Shown: in pieces, positions 1 to 7,203 of the stretch
How the letters are laid out: every line of letters starts with the position of its first letter
How positions within the stretch are numbered: position 1 is the first letter of the stretch
DNA from: Halalkalibacter oceani
GTDB lineage: Bacteria; Bacillota; Bacilli; Bacillales; Bacillaceae_D
Direction of reading: 5' to 3'
Assembly: GCF_023715605.1 (NCBI RefSeq)
Contig: NZ_JAMBOL010000001.1
Location: 372,001-436,000 of the forward strand
Length of the DNA stretch: 64,000 nucleotides
Notes under the pieces: generated by a model
Database searches by the model: none
Told to the model about the DNA's origin: nothing
Seen by the model: the letters and a program-made list of their open reading frames with translations, nothing else
Program-made: the position numbers and the translations under genes

Positions 1-1
1 C

Positions 2-550
2 GGAACGGAAATGGAGCTGCAATTTGACGGATCCTCGGCCGAGCTGATCCCGAACTCCGCCTTGGCCGCTTTGCTAGCTGAAAATTTCAAAAAGATCGGG
101 ACTGAGCAATATACGCAGGAGGAAATTGATTTCGCCCGTACGATACAGGCAAGCTTTACAGAACAGCAGATGGACGTTGTCCGCCGCAATCAGAATAAAG
201 CTATTTCAAATGACGTCACCCCTTTTTCAACGACGCTCGGCTTTATGCCGGGTTCGACAGATGTCGGGGACGTCAGCTGGAAAGTCCCGACAGGCAAAAT
301 TTACGCAACCACTTGTGCCTACGGGACTCCGTTTCATTCATGGCAGCTCGTGACCCAGGGAAAGTCATCGATTGCTCATAAAGGGATGCTCCTGGCCGGC
401 AAGGTGCTGGCGGCAACAGCGGTTGATTTAATCGAACAGCCGGATTTAATCATTGAAGCGAAAAGGGAATTCCGTGAACAGCTCAACGGAAAACAGTACG
501 AATCGTTAATCCCTGCTGATGCCAAGCCGTCACCGGTTAGAAAGGCGTAA
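2..550 (+). CDS. M20-family amidohydrolase, AbgB-like (3' part only)
   Basis: This is the C-terminal part of a zinc amidohydrolase of peptidase family M20, most like AbgB (p-aminobenzoyl-glutamate hydrolase subunit B) and related amidohydrolases. The reading frame is open from base 2, so the gene begins outside the window and no true start is visible. The segment after residue ~80 carries the recognisable family signature: GSTDVGDVSW, a TxAxGTPFHSW-like stretch, and a GKSSIAHKGM motif in the catalytic domain that follows the lid domain. Members usually have about 430-480 residues, so roughly 40 percent is present. The substrate is probably an N-acyl or aminoacyl amide and cannot be specified. 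An MFS transporter gene begins 27 bases downstream on the same strand and may be co-transcribed. Confidence 0.8.
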   Translation, partial: GTEMELQFDGSSAELIPNSALAALLAENFKKIGTEQYTQEEIDFARTIQASFTEQQMDVVRRNQNKAISNDVTPFSTTLGFMPGSTDVGDVSWKVPTGKIYATTCAYGTPFHSWQLVTQGKSSIAHKGMLLAGKVLAATAVDLIEQPDLIIEAKREFREQLNGKQYESLIPADAKPSPVRKA

Positions 551-576
551 AAACGATCATCGATCGAGGCCATGCC

Positions 577-1845
577 ATGCTGCCGAGCCACTTTTTTAGA
601 AAATATGCCATTTATGCCGGATTACTGTTTTTTGCGATTAATGGAATGGTTCAGCCTTTCTTTACGTTGTACGCTCAGGAAATCGGCGCATCGACGGCGG
701 CAATTGGTTTTATGGTCACACTGCGGGCGTTGCTGCCGATCTTTATTGCGCTTCCCTCTGGTCAATTAATCGATTCAATTGGACCGATGAAAATGCTGAT
801 ATTCGGTTGTTTTTTACTCGTGCTTTCCTTGTTTACGACGTTTATCGCCACAGGGCTGTGGACATTGGCTCTTTCGCAGCTATTATTAGGAGCAAGCATG
901 GTGATCACGACTTCTTCCTTTCAAGTGATGGTATCAGAAGGTGATAAACGCGAACGCGACGGCAATATTAAAAAATACTCAATGGGGATGTCAGCTGGTG
1001 GAATGATTGGTCCGCTGCTCGGAGGCTTAATCGTCTCGCTTTTTGCTACGGATTTAATCGGGTATCGGATGTCCTTTCTTTTTTCAACGGCGGTGGCCGC
1101 GATCTGGTTGTTTGGTTCCATCGTTCTTTCACGTTATTATCCTCATCCTGATCCTGCCAAAGCCGCCGTTCAGCCGCGTGAGCTCCTCAAGGTACAAGGT
1201 GTCGCCAACAGTTATGTAAGCGGTGTTCACCTGACGAAAAACCGCGCTGTTCAATTTGGCCTGATCGGCACATTTTTAATTATGTACATTCAAGCAATCT
1301 ATATGAGTTTTATGCCGCTTTACTTGCATGAGCTAGGTTATGGTACATGGATGATTTCAATCATTATCGCGGAAAAAGGTTTATCCGGTATCCTGGCGAT
1401 GCTTTTGCTCGGATGGGTGATGAAGCATGCGCAGCTTGAACGCATCTTGATTACGGCGGGAATGATTGCCGCTGTATGTGTAGCGATTACCCCATTGGTC
1501 AGCTTTCATATCGGAAGCATCATTCTTTTGGTGCTTGTTATGGGAGCTGCTGTCGGGATTAATATGCCTGTCAGCATGATGATTATGGTCAATCATACGA
1601 AAGATGCAGACAGGGGGAAAGTCATGGGATTGAGGCTTCTGATGAACCGCTTTTCACAGGTCATCAGTCCCGCCGCGTTCGGCTTGTTAGGGCATACGTT
1701 AGGGCTGACGGCTGCCTTTTATACAGGTGGTATTTTTCTTGTCAGCACGATGTGCGGCTTTTCGATTTTCAGTAGTCGAAAGTTGAAATTGACATCAGCT
1801 GACGGGGCCAATAAACAACAGCAAAAGCGGGTGCGGGCTCCGTAA
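577..1845 (+). CDS. MFS transporter
   Basis: A 422-residue major facilitator superfamily protein of the inner membrane. The sequence is a succession of about 12 hydrophobic helices with the expected central hydrophilic loop (around residues 190-225, rich in Pro/His/Lys/Arg). The SGQLIDSIGPMKM stretch between helices 2 and 3 is a degenerate MFS motif A. The ATG at 577 has a GAGG 8 bases upstream. The gene follows the amidohydrolase with a short gap, so the transporter may import or export that enzyme's substrate; this is inference from position only. A strong hairpin with a T-rich tail follows the stop codon. The substrate is unknown. Confidence 0.8.
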   Translation: MLPSHFFRKYAIYAGLLFFAINGMVQPFFTLYAQEIGASTAAIGFMVTLRALLPIFIALPSGQLIDSIGPMKMLIFGCFLLVLSLFTTFIATGLWTLALSQLLLGASMVITTSSFQVMVSEGDKRERDGNIKKYSMGMSAGGMIGPLLGGLIVSLFATDLIGYRMSFLFSTAVAAIWLFGSIVLSRYYPHPDPAKAAVQPRELLKVQGVANSYVSGVHLTKNRAVQFGLIGTFLIMYIQAIYMSFMPLYLHELGYGTWMISIIIAEKGLSGILAMLLLGWVMKHAQLERILITAGMIAAVCVAITPLVSFHIGSIILLVLVMGAAVGINMPVSMMIMVNHTKDADRGKVMGLRLLMNRFSQVISPAAFGLLGHTLGLTAAFYTGGIFLVSTMCGFSIFSSRKLKLTSADGANKQQQKRVRAP

Positions 1846-1871
1846 AAATGATTCTTTACGAACCACCTGAA

Positions 1872-1918
1872 GGGGATATGGCGCAAGGAAAATCGACGCC
1901 ATATCCTTTGTTTATTTT
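1872..1918 (+). terminator. Rho-independent terminator after MFS gene
   Basis: The inverted repeat GGATATGGCG / CGCCATATCC (1874-1883 and 1897-1906) is followed by a T-rich tract ending near 1918. It closes the amidohydrolase-MFS unit and separates it from the stress-gene promoter downstream. Confidence 0.75.
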
Positions 1919-1954
1919 CAAGAATGACTCGACATTTTCTGTACCGATTCATAT

Positions 1955-1979
1955 GTTTTATTTTGCGTGGACGGGGTAT
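1955..1979 (+). promoter_or_regulatory. sigma-B type promoter for the DJ-1/PfpI gene
   Basis: GTTTTA at 1955-1960 and GGGTAT at 1974-1979 are separated by 13 bases, close to the Bacillus general-stress sigma-B consensus (GTTTaa, 12-15 bases, GGGTAT). The predicted start of transcription lies about 28 bases before the GTG codon of the next gene. B. subtilis yfkM belongs to the sigma-B regulon, which agrees with this reading. Confidence 0.65.
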
Positions 1980-2013
1980 CGTAAGAGTAGACTGAAACAG
2001 GAGAGTGATATAC

Positions 2014-2529
2014 GTGAGTAAGAAAATAGCTGTTGTCGTAACAGACTTATTTGAGGATTCTGAGTATACGGAGCCTGTCAAAGCATTTAAGGAAGCAGGT
2101 CATGAAATTGTGACGATTGAAAAAGAAAGCGGGACTACCGTCACAGGGAAGAACAAAGAAGCATCCGTAACGATTGATAAAGGCATTGACGATGTCAAAC
2201 CGGCTGACTTCGATGCTCTCTTTATTCCGGGAGGCTTTTCTCCGGACATGCTTCGCGCCGATGATCGCTTTGTAACGTTCACAAAGCAATTTGCCGAAAG
2301 CAAGAAGCCGATTATGGCTATTTGTCATGGACCTCAGCTTTTAATTACAGCCAAAGTGCTGAAAGGCAGAGACGTGACTGGATATAAATCAATTCATGTA
2401 GACCTCGAAAATGCAGGGGCAAACTTGCATGACAAGGAAGTTGTCGTTTGTGGAGGAAACCTCGTCACGAGCCGGACGCCGGACGATTTGCCTGCCTTTA
2501 ACCGCGAGTCGCTCAATGTATTGAAATAA
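2014..2529 (+). CDS. yfkM: DJ-1/PfpI family general stress protein (YfkM-like)
   Basis: A cytoplasmic protein of 171 residues in the DJ-1/ThiJ/PfpI superfamily, like B. subtilis general stress protein 18 (YfkM). Family members are cysteine-dependent hydrolases, glyoxalases or deglycases; the exact reaction here is not known. The nucleophile-elbow motif AICHGPQ contains the conserved Cys, preceded by FIPGG, where the oxyanion-side glycines lie. A VVCGGNLVTSRTP stretch near the C-terminus is typical. The GTG at 2014 is chosen because AGGAGAG ends 8 bases before it; a GTG three codons upstream overlaps that site. A sigma-B-type promoter lies upstream and a strong terminator directly follows, so the gene is probably monocistronic. 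Confidence 0.85.
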   Translation: MSKKIAVVVTDLFEDSEYTEPVKAFKEAGHEIVTIEKESGTTVTGKNKEASVTIDKGIDDVKPADFDALFIPGGFSPDMLRADDRFVTFTKQFAESKKPIMAICHGPQLLITAKVLKGRDVTGYKSIHVDLENAGANLHDKEVVVCGGNLVTSRTPDDLPAFNRESLNVLK

Positions 2530-2540
2530 GGATCGAGCAA

Positions 2541-2579
2541 AAGGCGCACACTATCGCTATGATAGTGTGCGCTTTTTTT
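2541..2579 (+). terminator. Rho-independent terminator after yfkM
   Basis: A perfect 12-bp stem (GCGCACACTATC paired with GATAGTGTGCGC, loop GCTAT) is followed by seven T residues. Confidence 0.9.
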
Positions 2580-2743
2580 CGAAGGATAAAAATTTATAAA
2601 ATTCCAGCCACCCATGTAGCCATTTCAAGGGAGTTGGTAAGCTCTTATAGCAGGGCGAAAAGTTAGTCTCGTTTCTCTTTCGCTTTTATGCTAGGATTAA
2701 AAAAGATGTACGGACAACTTTTAAAGAAAAGAGGATGAGAACG

Positions 2744-3418
2744 ATGACTCAATCTATTGCTTCATTTATTGATCATACAGCCTTGAAGGCAGACACAACA
2801 AAAGAGCAGATCATCACATTGTGTGAAGAGGCGAAAGCGTACCAATTTGCTTCTGTCTGCGTCAATCCGACATGGGTAAAGCTGGCTGCGGAGCTATTAA
2901 AGGATGAAGAAAATGTAAAAGTATGCACGGTAATCGATTTTCCTCTTGGCGCCTCGACAGCGGAGGTTAAGCATTTTGAAACCGTCAATGCGATTGAAAA
3001 CGGAGCAGGCGAAGTCGATATGGTCATTAATATCGCCGCGTTGAAAGCGAAGAACGACGAATTCGTTGAACGCGATATTCGGACGGTTGTCGAAGCCGCT
3101 AAAGGGAAAGCTTTAACAAAAGTCATTATTGAATCATGCCTGCTGACGGACGAAGAGAAAAAGAGAGCATGTCAAATAGCGGTGCGGGCCGGTGCTGATT
3201 TTGTCAAGACATCTACCGGTTTCTCGACCGGTGGGGCGACGGTGGAAGATATCAGACTGATGAGAGAAACGGTCGGTCCTGACATTGGGGTAAAGGCCTC
3301 TGGCGGGGTTCGTGATTTAGAAGGAGCGCGGGCGATGATCGAAGCCGGTGCGACGAGAATCGGGGCGAGCGCGGGAGTCGCGATTGTTAACGGTGAAAAA
3401 GGCGAATCAGGCTATTAA
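2744..3418 (+). CDS. deoC: Deoxyribose-phosphate aldolase DeoC
   Basis: A cytoplasmic class I aldolase of 224 residues that cleaves 2-deoxyribose 5-phosphate into glyceraldehyde 3-phosphate and acetaldehyde during deoxynucleoside catabolism. The TIM-barrel protein has the Schiff-base lysine in [14 protein letters not shown], the acidic EVDMVINI strand and the VKASGGVR phosphate-side motif. Length is normal for the family. The ATG at 2744 is preferred to the one at 2735 because the GAGG ribosome binding site sits about 9 bases before it. The usual partners (nupC, pdp, deoR) are not adjacent. The cytidine deaminase gene cdd, whose product feeds the same pathway, lies 19 kb away in the core cluster. 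Confidence 0.93.
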   Translation: MTQSIASFIDHTALKADTTKEQIITLCEEAKAYQFASVCVNPTWVKLAAELLKDEENVKVCTVIDFPLGASTAEVKHFETVNAIENGAGEVDMVINIAALKAKNDEFVERDIRTVVEAAKGKALTKVIIESCLLTDEEKKRACQIAVRAGADFVKTSTGFSTGGATVEDIRLMRETVGPDIGVKASGGVRDLEGARAMIEAGATRIGASAGVAIVNGEKGESGY

Positions 3419-3423
3419 GACGA

Positions 3424-3451
3424 TTGACAGTTTTTGGGGATTTATTATATG
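3424..3451 (+). promoter_or_regulatory. Promoter of the CsoR-family gene
   Basis: TTGACA at 3424-3429 and TATATG at 3446-3451 are separated by 16 bases, a good vegetative promoter for the regulator starting at 3566. A near-palindrome, CTTACGTGAG, lies immediately downstream of the -10 and could be an operator; that is a guess from position. Confidence 0.55.
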
Positions 3452-3565
3452 CTTACGTGAGTATTATGAATGAAAAGCCGAGCCTGTATGAAAGGCATAG
3501 GACAAGCCTGACCTTAACGTGCCGATTAAGGAAGCGCGATATTTCGTGAAAGAGAGGGAGACTCA

Positions 3566-3826
3566 ATGGAATATACGCCGGAGATGAAAAATCGTTTGAA
3601 ACGGATAGAAGGACAAGTGAGAGGCGTTTTGCGATTAATGGAAGAAGGACAGGATTGCAAATCCGTTATTACGCAAATGTCGGCAGCGAAATCAGCGATG
3701 GACAAGGCGATGGCCTATATCGTTGCCAAAAATATGCAACACTGTCTGCTGGAACAAGTGGAAAAAGGCGAAGAGACAGAGGATGTCGTTGAACAGGCGA
3801 TTCAGCTCCTTGTCAAAAGCCGCTAA
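3566..3826 (+). CDS. CsoR/RcnR/FrmR-family repressor with CstR-type thiols
   Basis: An 86-residue all-helical regulator of the CsoR superfamily, which binds DNA as a tetramer and is released by metal, formaldehyde or sulfane sulfur. The N-terminus (RLKRIEGQVRGV) is the diagnostic family motif. The two cysteines are C31 (QDCKS) and C60 (QHCLL). The position that holds the Cu(I)-ligand His in true CsoR proteins is N56; the only nearby His is H59, next to the Cys. This Cys-Asn-Cys pattern resembles CstR-type persulfide sensors rather than copper sensors. No rhodanese, TauE or copper-transport gene is adjacent, so its target must be itself or lie elsewhere. The start ATG follows AGAGAGGGAG. Confidence 0.8.
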   Translation: MEYTPEMKNRLKRIEGQVRGVLRLMEEGQDCKSVITQMSAAKSAMDKAMAYIVAKNMQHCLLEQVEKGEETEDVVEQAIQLLVKSR

Positions 3827-4356
3827 TCGTTTACAAGAGTGCGGGAAAAGGCGGGTGAGTCTGCGAGTCGATGTTAACGTGAGCAGTGGCGGGTTCTTCC
3901 TGCCAAGGGAGGAAGAAGGAGAAAGACCCTCATGTTCAGAAAATCGTCAACCGATTGTCAGGATTCCGCACCCCCGTACAAGAAAAAAGGTGGCACTCGC
4001 CACCTCAGACTGTAGACAAAACGCCTTTGAGAGATGACTCTCAAAGGCGCTTTTACGTTATTTTGTCTCTTTTGGGTTGGTGACTGACACTGGAGGATGT
4101 GTGTTTCTCCAGGGTCAGTTGGCTCATTTTTTCAGCAAAAGCAAGCATCGCCTGCATCCAACCCTTTCAGGTTCGTTCAACGCCCTCCTGCGGAAAGCGT
4201 GCCCCCCCATCCCGGGAGCGGGGTCGAAGCTCTGGATCGGGACAAATCCTTATACCACCTTTTTTCTTGAGGGCGGAACAGAAGCTGAGTTTGAGATAAT
4301 AAAGGCGGCAGCTTTACGGGACAGATAAGAGATGAAAAAAACTTTTGTCTAACGCC
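3827..4356. other. Gene-poor 530-base interval with several hairpins
   Basis: No credible coding sequence was found here. It contains a short hairpin GGTGGC-ACTC-GCCACC (about 3989-4004). A perfect 12-bp hairpin CGCCTTTGAGAG/CTCTCAAAGGCG (4022-4049) is nested inside an outer AGACAAAA/TTTTGTCT pair (4014-4021 and 4061-4068). A third imperfect inverted repeat, CTGACACTGGA with TCCAGGGTCAG, lies at about 4082-4125. The rest is unstructured by eye. It lies between the convergent CsoR-family gene and chrA, so part of it probably serves as terminator. Confidence 0.6.
4014..4068. repeat. Nested inverted repeat / terminator-like hairpin
   Basis: The inner stem is 12 bp with an ATGA loop, followed by CTTTT. 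An 8-bp outer pair (AGACAAAA with TTTTGTCT) encloses it. The nested symmetry is more elaborate than a simple terminator and suggests a small mobile or structured intergenic element. Confidence 0.5.
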
Positions 4357-5544
4357 TTACGCCAGTAAAAATCCGCCTGCTGCTCCTGTAAGGACAATGA
4401 CCCATGGCGGCAGCTTCCAAAAGACAAGCATGCCGAACAAAATCGCCGCAAGGGCAAAATCAATTGCTGAGAGAATTGAACTCGTCCAGATTGGATGATA
4501 GAGAGCGGAAAAGAGAATCCCGACAACCGCCGCATTGACCGCCATTAACACTCCTTTGATCGTGGCGTTTTGCCGCAATAACTGCCAAAACGGCAAAGTC
4601 CCGAAAATAAGCAAAAATGCCGGTAAGAAAATGGCGACTGTGGCGAGCAGTCCTCCCTGCCAGCCATTGATTACCGCGCCGATATAAGCGGCAAACGTGA
4701 ACAATGGACCAGGAACGGCCTGGGCGGCACCGTATCCAGCCAGAAACTGCTCTTCCGTAAGCCAGCCAGTCGGCAGAAATTCCCGCTCAAGCAAAGGTAA
4801 CACGACATGACCTCCGCCAAAGACAAGTGAGCCGGCGCGATAAAAACTGTCAAACAACGCTACCGCCTGCAGGCTGGATACTTCCCGCAAAATAGGCAGA
4901 GCAACGAGTAAAGCGAAAAACAATGTTAAACAGCCCGCGGCAAACCGTTGCGAAATCAGGAATGTCCCTTCACTCTCCGAAGGTTCGATCGTTTGCCGGC
5001 GATAGAGCAGGAACCCGGCAAACCCGGCCGCCAGAATGACGCCGACCTGGGTAAAGGCCGTTTGCCATAACAGCGTAACAACGAGCGCGAGGAGAGCGAG
5101 CGTTCTTCTTTGGACATCAGGTGTTAAATTTTTGGCCATTCCTAAAATAGCATGGGCAACGACGACGACAGCAACAATTTTCAGACCGTGGATCCAGCCG
5201 TTGTTCCCTAATCCAAACTGGTGCAAAGCTAATGCAAAAAGGATAAGAGCCACCACCGAAGGGAGGGTAAAGCCGATAAATGAGATAATTCCTCCCAATA
5301 CGCCCGCGCGCATCACGCCGATCCCGATGCCAACCTGGCTGCTCGCCGGACCGGGAAGAAATTGACAGAGCGCGACTAAATCGGCGTAGCTTTTCTCATC
5401 GATCCATTTCCTTCGTCGAATATATTCTTCATGAAAATAGCCTAAATGGGCGATTGGACCGCCAAATGAAGTGAAACCGAGCCTTGTGGAAACAAGCAAA
5501 ATTTCCAGCAAGGACTTGAACGTTGATGTCCGGTTGTCAGGCAT
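4357..5544 (-). CDS. chrA: Chromate transporter ChrA (two-domain CHR family)
   Basis: An integral membrane protein of 395 residues from the long-chain chromate ion transporter family, which exports chromate (and possibly sulfate) from the cytoplasm. It has the two homologous halves of this family: the first begins with RLGFTSFGGPIAHLGYF and contains CQFLPGPASSQ, and the second contains LVFGGGHVVLPLLE and AQAVPGPLFTFA. The paired FGGP/FGGGH and PGP motifs are diagnostic. The ATG at 5544 has AAGGAAGG eight bases upstream and replaces a GTG three codons earlier that overlaps this site. It is transcribed 16 bases after a PadR-family regulator gene, forming a two-gene operon that is probably induced by chromate. 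Confidence 0.9.
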   Translation of the reverse strand: MPDNRTSTFKSLLEILLVSTRLGFTSFGGPIAHLGYFHEEYIRRRKWIDEKSYADLVALCQFLPGPASSQVGIGIGVMRAGVLGGIISFIGFTLPSVVALILFALALHQFGLGNNGWIHGLKIVAVVVVAHAILGMAKNLTPDVQRRTLALLALVVTLLWQTAFTQVGVILAAGFAGFLLYRRQTIEPSESEGTFLISQRFAAGCLTLFFALLVALPILREVSSLQAVALFDSFYRAGSLVFGGGHVVLPLLEREFLPTGWLTEEQFLAGYGAAQAVPGPLFTFAAYIGAVINGWQGGLLATVAIFLPAFLLIFGTLPFWQLLRQNATIKGVLMAVNAAVVGILFSALYHPIWTSSILSAIDFALAAILFGMLVFWKLPPWVIVLTGAAGGFLLA

Positions 5545-5560
5545 ACTGATCACCTTCCTT

Positions 5561-5869
5561 TTACTCGTTTATTTCTTTAAAGAGTTCATATGCTTTCGCT
5601 CTCGCTTCGTTTAACACCAATTCCCCTTTAGCGGTTATCGAGTAGTATTTGCGAATTTTTCCATCGACTTTCTGTTCTTCCTTCTCCAGAAGTCCATCCT
5701 CCTCCATCGAGTGCAGAATCGGGTATAATGTTCCGGCGCTGATCTGGTAGCCGTGCTCCTTCAATTCTTCCAGCATCCACAGGCCGAAAACCGGATGCTC
5801 CTTCGCATGATGGAGGATGTGAATGTGAATGAAACCTAAAAACAGTTTGCGCAACACTTTTTCCTCCAA
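5561..5869 (-). CDS. PadR-family transcriptional regulator
   Basis: A 102-residue winged-helix repressor. The wing-helix region reads FGLWMLEELKEHGYQISAGTLYPILHSMEEDGLL, with the SxGTLYPxL recognition-helix motif of PadR proteins, followed by RKYYSITAKG, the beta-wing signature. The start is a TTG at 5869 because a perfect AAGGAGG lies 8 bases before it. A longer reading frame upstream has no ribosome binding site and would run through the operator. The length equals that of minimal PadR (subfamily 1) proteins. It precedes chrA by 16 bases on the same strand and very likely represses that operon and itself, possibly sensing chromate or a redox change. Confidence 0.85.
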   Translation of the reverse strand: MEEKVLRKLFLGFIHIHILHHAKEHPVFGLWMLEELKEHGYQISAGTLYPILHSMEEDGLLEKEEQKVDGKIRKYYSITAKGELVLNEARAKAYELFKEINE

Positions 5870-5896
5870 AGCACCATCCTCCTTCCAGTAACTAGT

Positions 5897-5915
5897 GATA
5901 TCGAAACCCGATATC
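5897..5915 (-). promoter_or_regulatory. Candidate PadR operator (19-bp palindrome)
   Basis: A perfect inverted repeat GATATCG-N5-CGATATC sits 28 bases upstream of the TTG start of the padR gene, where an autoregulatory operator is expected. It differs from the ATGT-N8-ACAT site of B. subtilis PadR, so the specificity would be distinct. Confidence 0.5.
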
Positions 5916-6040
5916 GAGAATCTAACAAAACGTTTTATTTTCCGCAAGGGCGCCGGAACATTCTTAATAAAATCTTTACATGTATAGGAGTGAAGTGATG
6001 AAGGAAGGGAGGCAGAAAGGGGATGGTTTAAACAAGAAGA

Positions 6041-6195
6041 GCTTGAGTCAAAACGAGCTTTGACAAGTCGGCAATGGCTTCACACGCCACAAGCCGGTTG
6101 TGAGTGGGTTTCTCACAACCGGCTTTAAAAGATCGCGGCGGCTACGTTCATTGCTTAGAGGGTGGATCTAAAGTATTTTACCTACATCACTATCT
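6041..6195 (+). repeat. Dispersed two-hairpin intergenic element, copy R1
   Basis: This copy has GCAATG (6071-6076) and GCC(AC) (6086-6090), then a perfect 14-bp hairpin (6091-6104 with 6112-6125), then GGC and CATTGC (6149-6154), which can pair back with the first segment. A degenerate second hairpin follows. Its first 80 bases are nearly the same as the copy at 51965-52126. The rest of the 370-base interval between padR and the XRE gene shows nothing else recognisable. Confidence 0.75.
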
Positions 6196-6243
6196 GAACA
6201 AATGAAAAAAGGGTAATCCGCCACTCCTGAAATATAATTCAAT

Positions 6244-6912
6244 TTAGCTATTAATATCAGATATATGGAACGGAATCAATTTATCCGATTTGTCTCCGTG
6301 CCATTTCAGCGTTATAGCATCATTTGCTACATGTTGATTAATGAAAACAGACTGGATCGCCTGAACCGTTCGCTGTGTATCAAAAATGTTGAAAATGCTG
6401 AATGACCAATTTGTTTGCACAGTTAACTTTCCATTATCATTGAAAACTAATAAATCATCCGCTACAGGTTTAAAGAACACATTTTTAGATTTTATATCTG
6501 CATGAATGGTTGTATTCCAATCTCTGTCTGGATTTTCTCCATTGTAACTAATATCCCTGATCAGATTAACATTACTTAGTTCCAGACTGTTTACATTAGC
6601 TTGAAATGATGTAGTGCTTACTAATGTATTGATTAACAATACTGCTAAAATAACTACTACACTTACTAACATCTTTTTTTGTTTAAGGCCGAAGTTTAAT
6701 TTTCGCACCATTTTCTCATCCTCTCTTAGTAAAAAATCTAAAGAAACATGAAAGCAGTCGCAAAGGACAATGACCATTTCTAAGTCCGGGTAGCTCCTCC
6801 CAGTTTCCCAACTTGATATCGTTGATCTTGACACTTGTAATTTTTCAGCTAATTGCTCTTGAGTTAAATGGTGGTCTGCTCTTAGCTTTTTGATTTTTCG
6901 TGATAAATTCAT
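6244..6912 (-). CDS. XRE-family HTH protein with a membrane anchor
   Basis: A protein of 222 residues with an N-terminal Cro/CI-type helix-turn-helix (about residues 4-60; LTQEQLAEKLQVSRSTISSWE). A single hydrophobic helix (about residues 80-100, LVSVVVILAVLLINTLV) and a C-terminal domain of about 120 residues of unknown fold follow; this domain presumably lies outside the membrane. The layout suggests a DNA-binding protein controlled from the membrane, as known for small Bacillus regulators encoded next to stress or peptide-response genes. The second of two adjacent ATG codons is used because GGAG is 7 bases before it. The coding region is visibly richer in A and T than its neighbours, a sign of acquisition. 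No partner gene is adjacent on this strand. Confidence 0.75.
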   Translation of the reverse strand: MNLSRKIKKLRADHHLTQEQLAEKLQVSRSTISSWETGRSYPDLEMVIVLCDCFHVSLDFLLREDEKMVRKLNFGLKQKKMLVSVVVILAVLLINTLVSTTSFQANVNSLELSNVNLIRDISYNGENPDRDWNTTIHADIKSKNVFFKPVADDLLVFNDNGKLTVQTNWSFSIFNIFDTQRTVQAIQSVFINQHVANDAITLKWHGDKSDKLIPFHISDINS

Positions 6913-7075
6913 CATTTGTCTCCTTTCTGAGATTAGAATATTTGAGAGTGAAGGAAATGACTAGATAAGCTCTTTCACATCCTGATTTTTTCAGAGACAA
7001 GATTCTTGTCATCGTTGATATAGCAGCGTTTCTTAACCTTTTTCTTCACAGATCAAGACAATAGTAAAAGAGCAC

Positions 7076-7175
7076 GATCCTCAAGTAGGAACAATGCTCT
7101 TCAAAAAAACCGTCTTTATTTATAGGATGGACATTTAAATACTAGGTTCCGCTTCGGGAAAGTGTCAAAATGTCC
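7076..7175. other. Hairpins downstream of the ABC exporter operon
   Basis: Two inverted repeats are visible: AGAGCA/TGCTCT around 7077-7101, and GGACATTT (7129-7136) with AAATGTCC (7168-7175) enclosing TTCC-GCTTCG-GGAA. They follow the last gene of the leftward operon and may terminate it, although T-runs are weak. The remaining sequence back to 6913 shows no gene. Confidence 0.35.
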
Positions 7176-7203
7176 GCAGGATTGGCAATGGCGCCACTTC
7201 TCA

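Noticed and set aside
4077-4328. 83-codon ORF in the gene-poor interval
   Set aside because: Low-complexity peptide with no domain, no ribosome binding site and overlap with hairpins.
6041-6195. Insertion sequence or transposase remnant
   Set aside because: No transposase coding, target duplication or terminal repeats were seen; similarity between copies is in structure, not in coding sequence.
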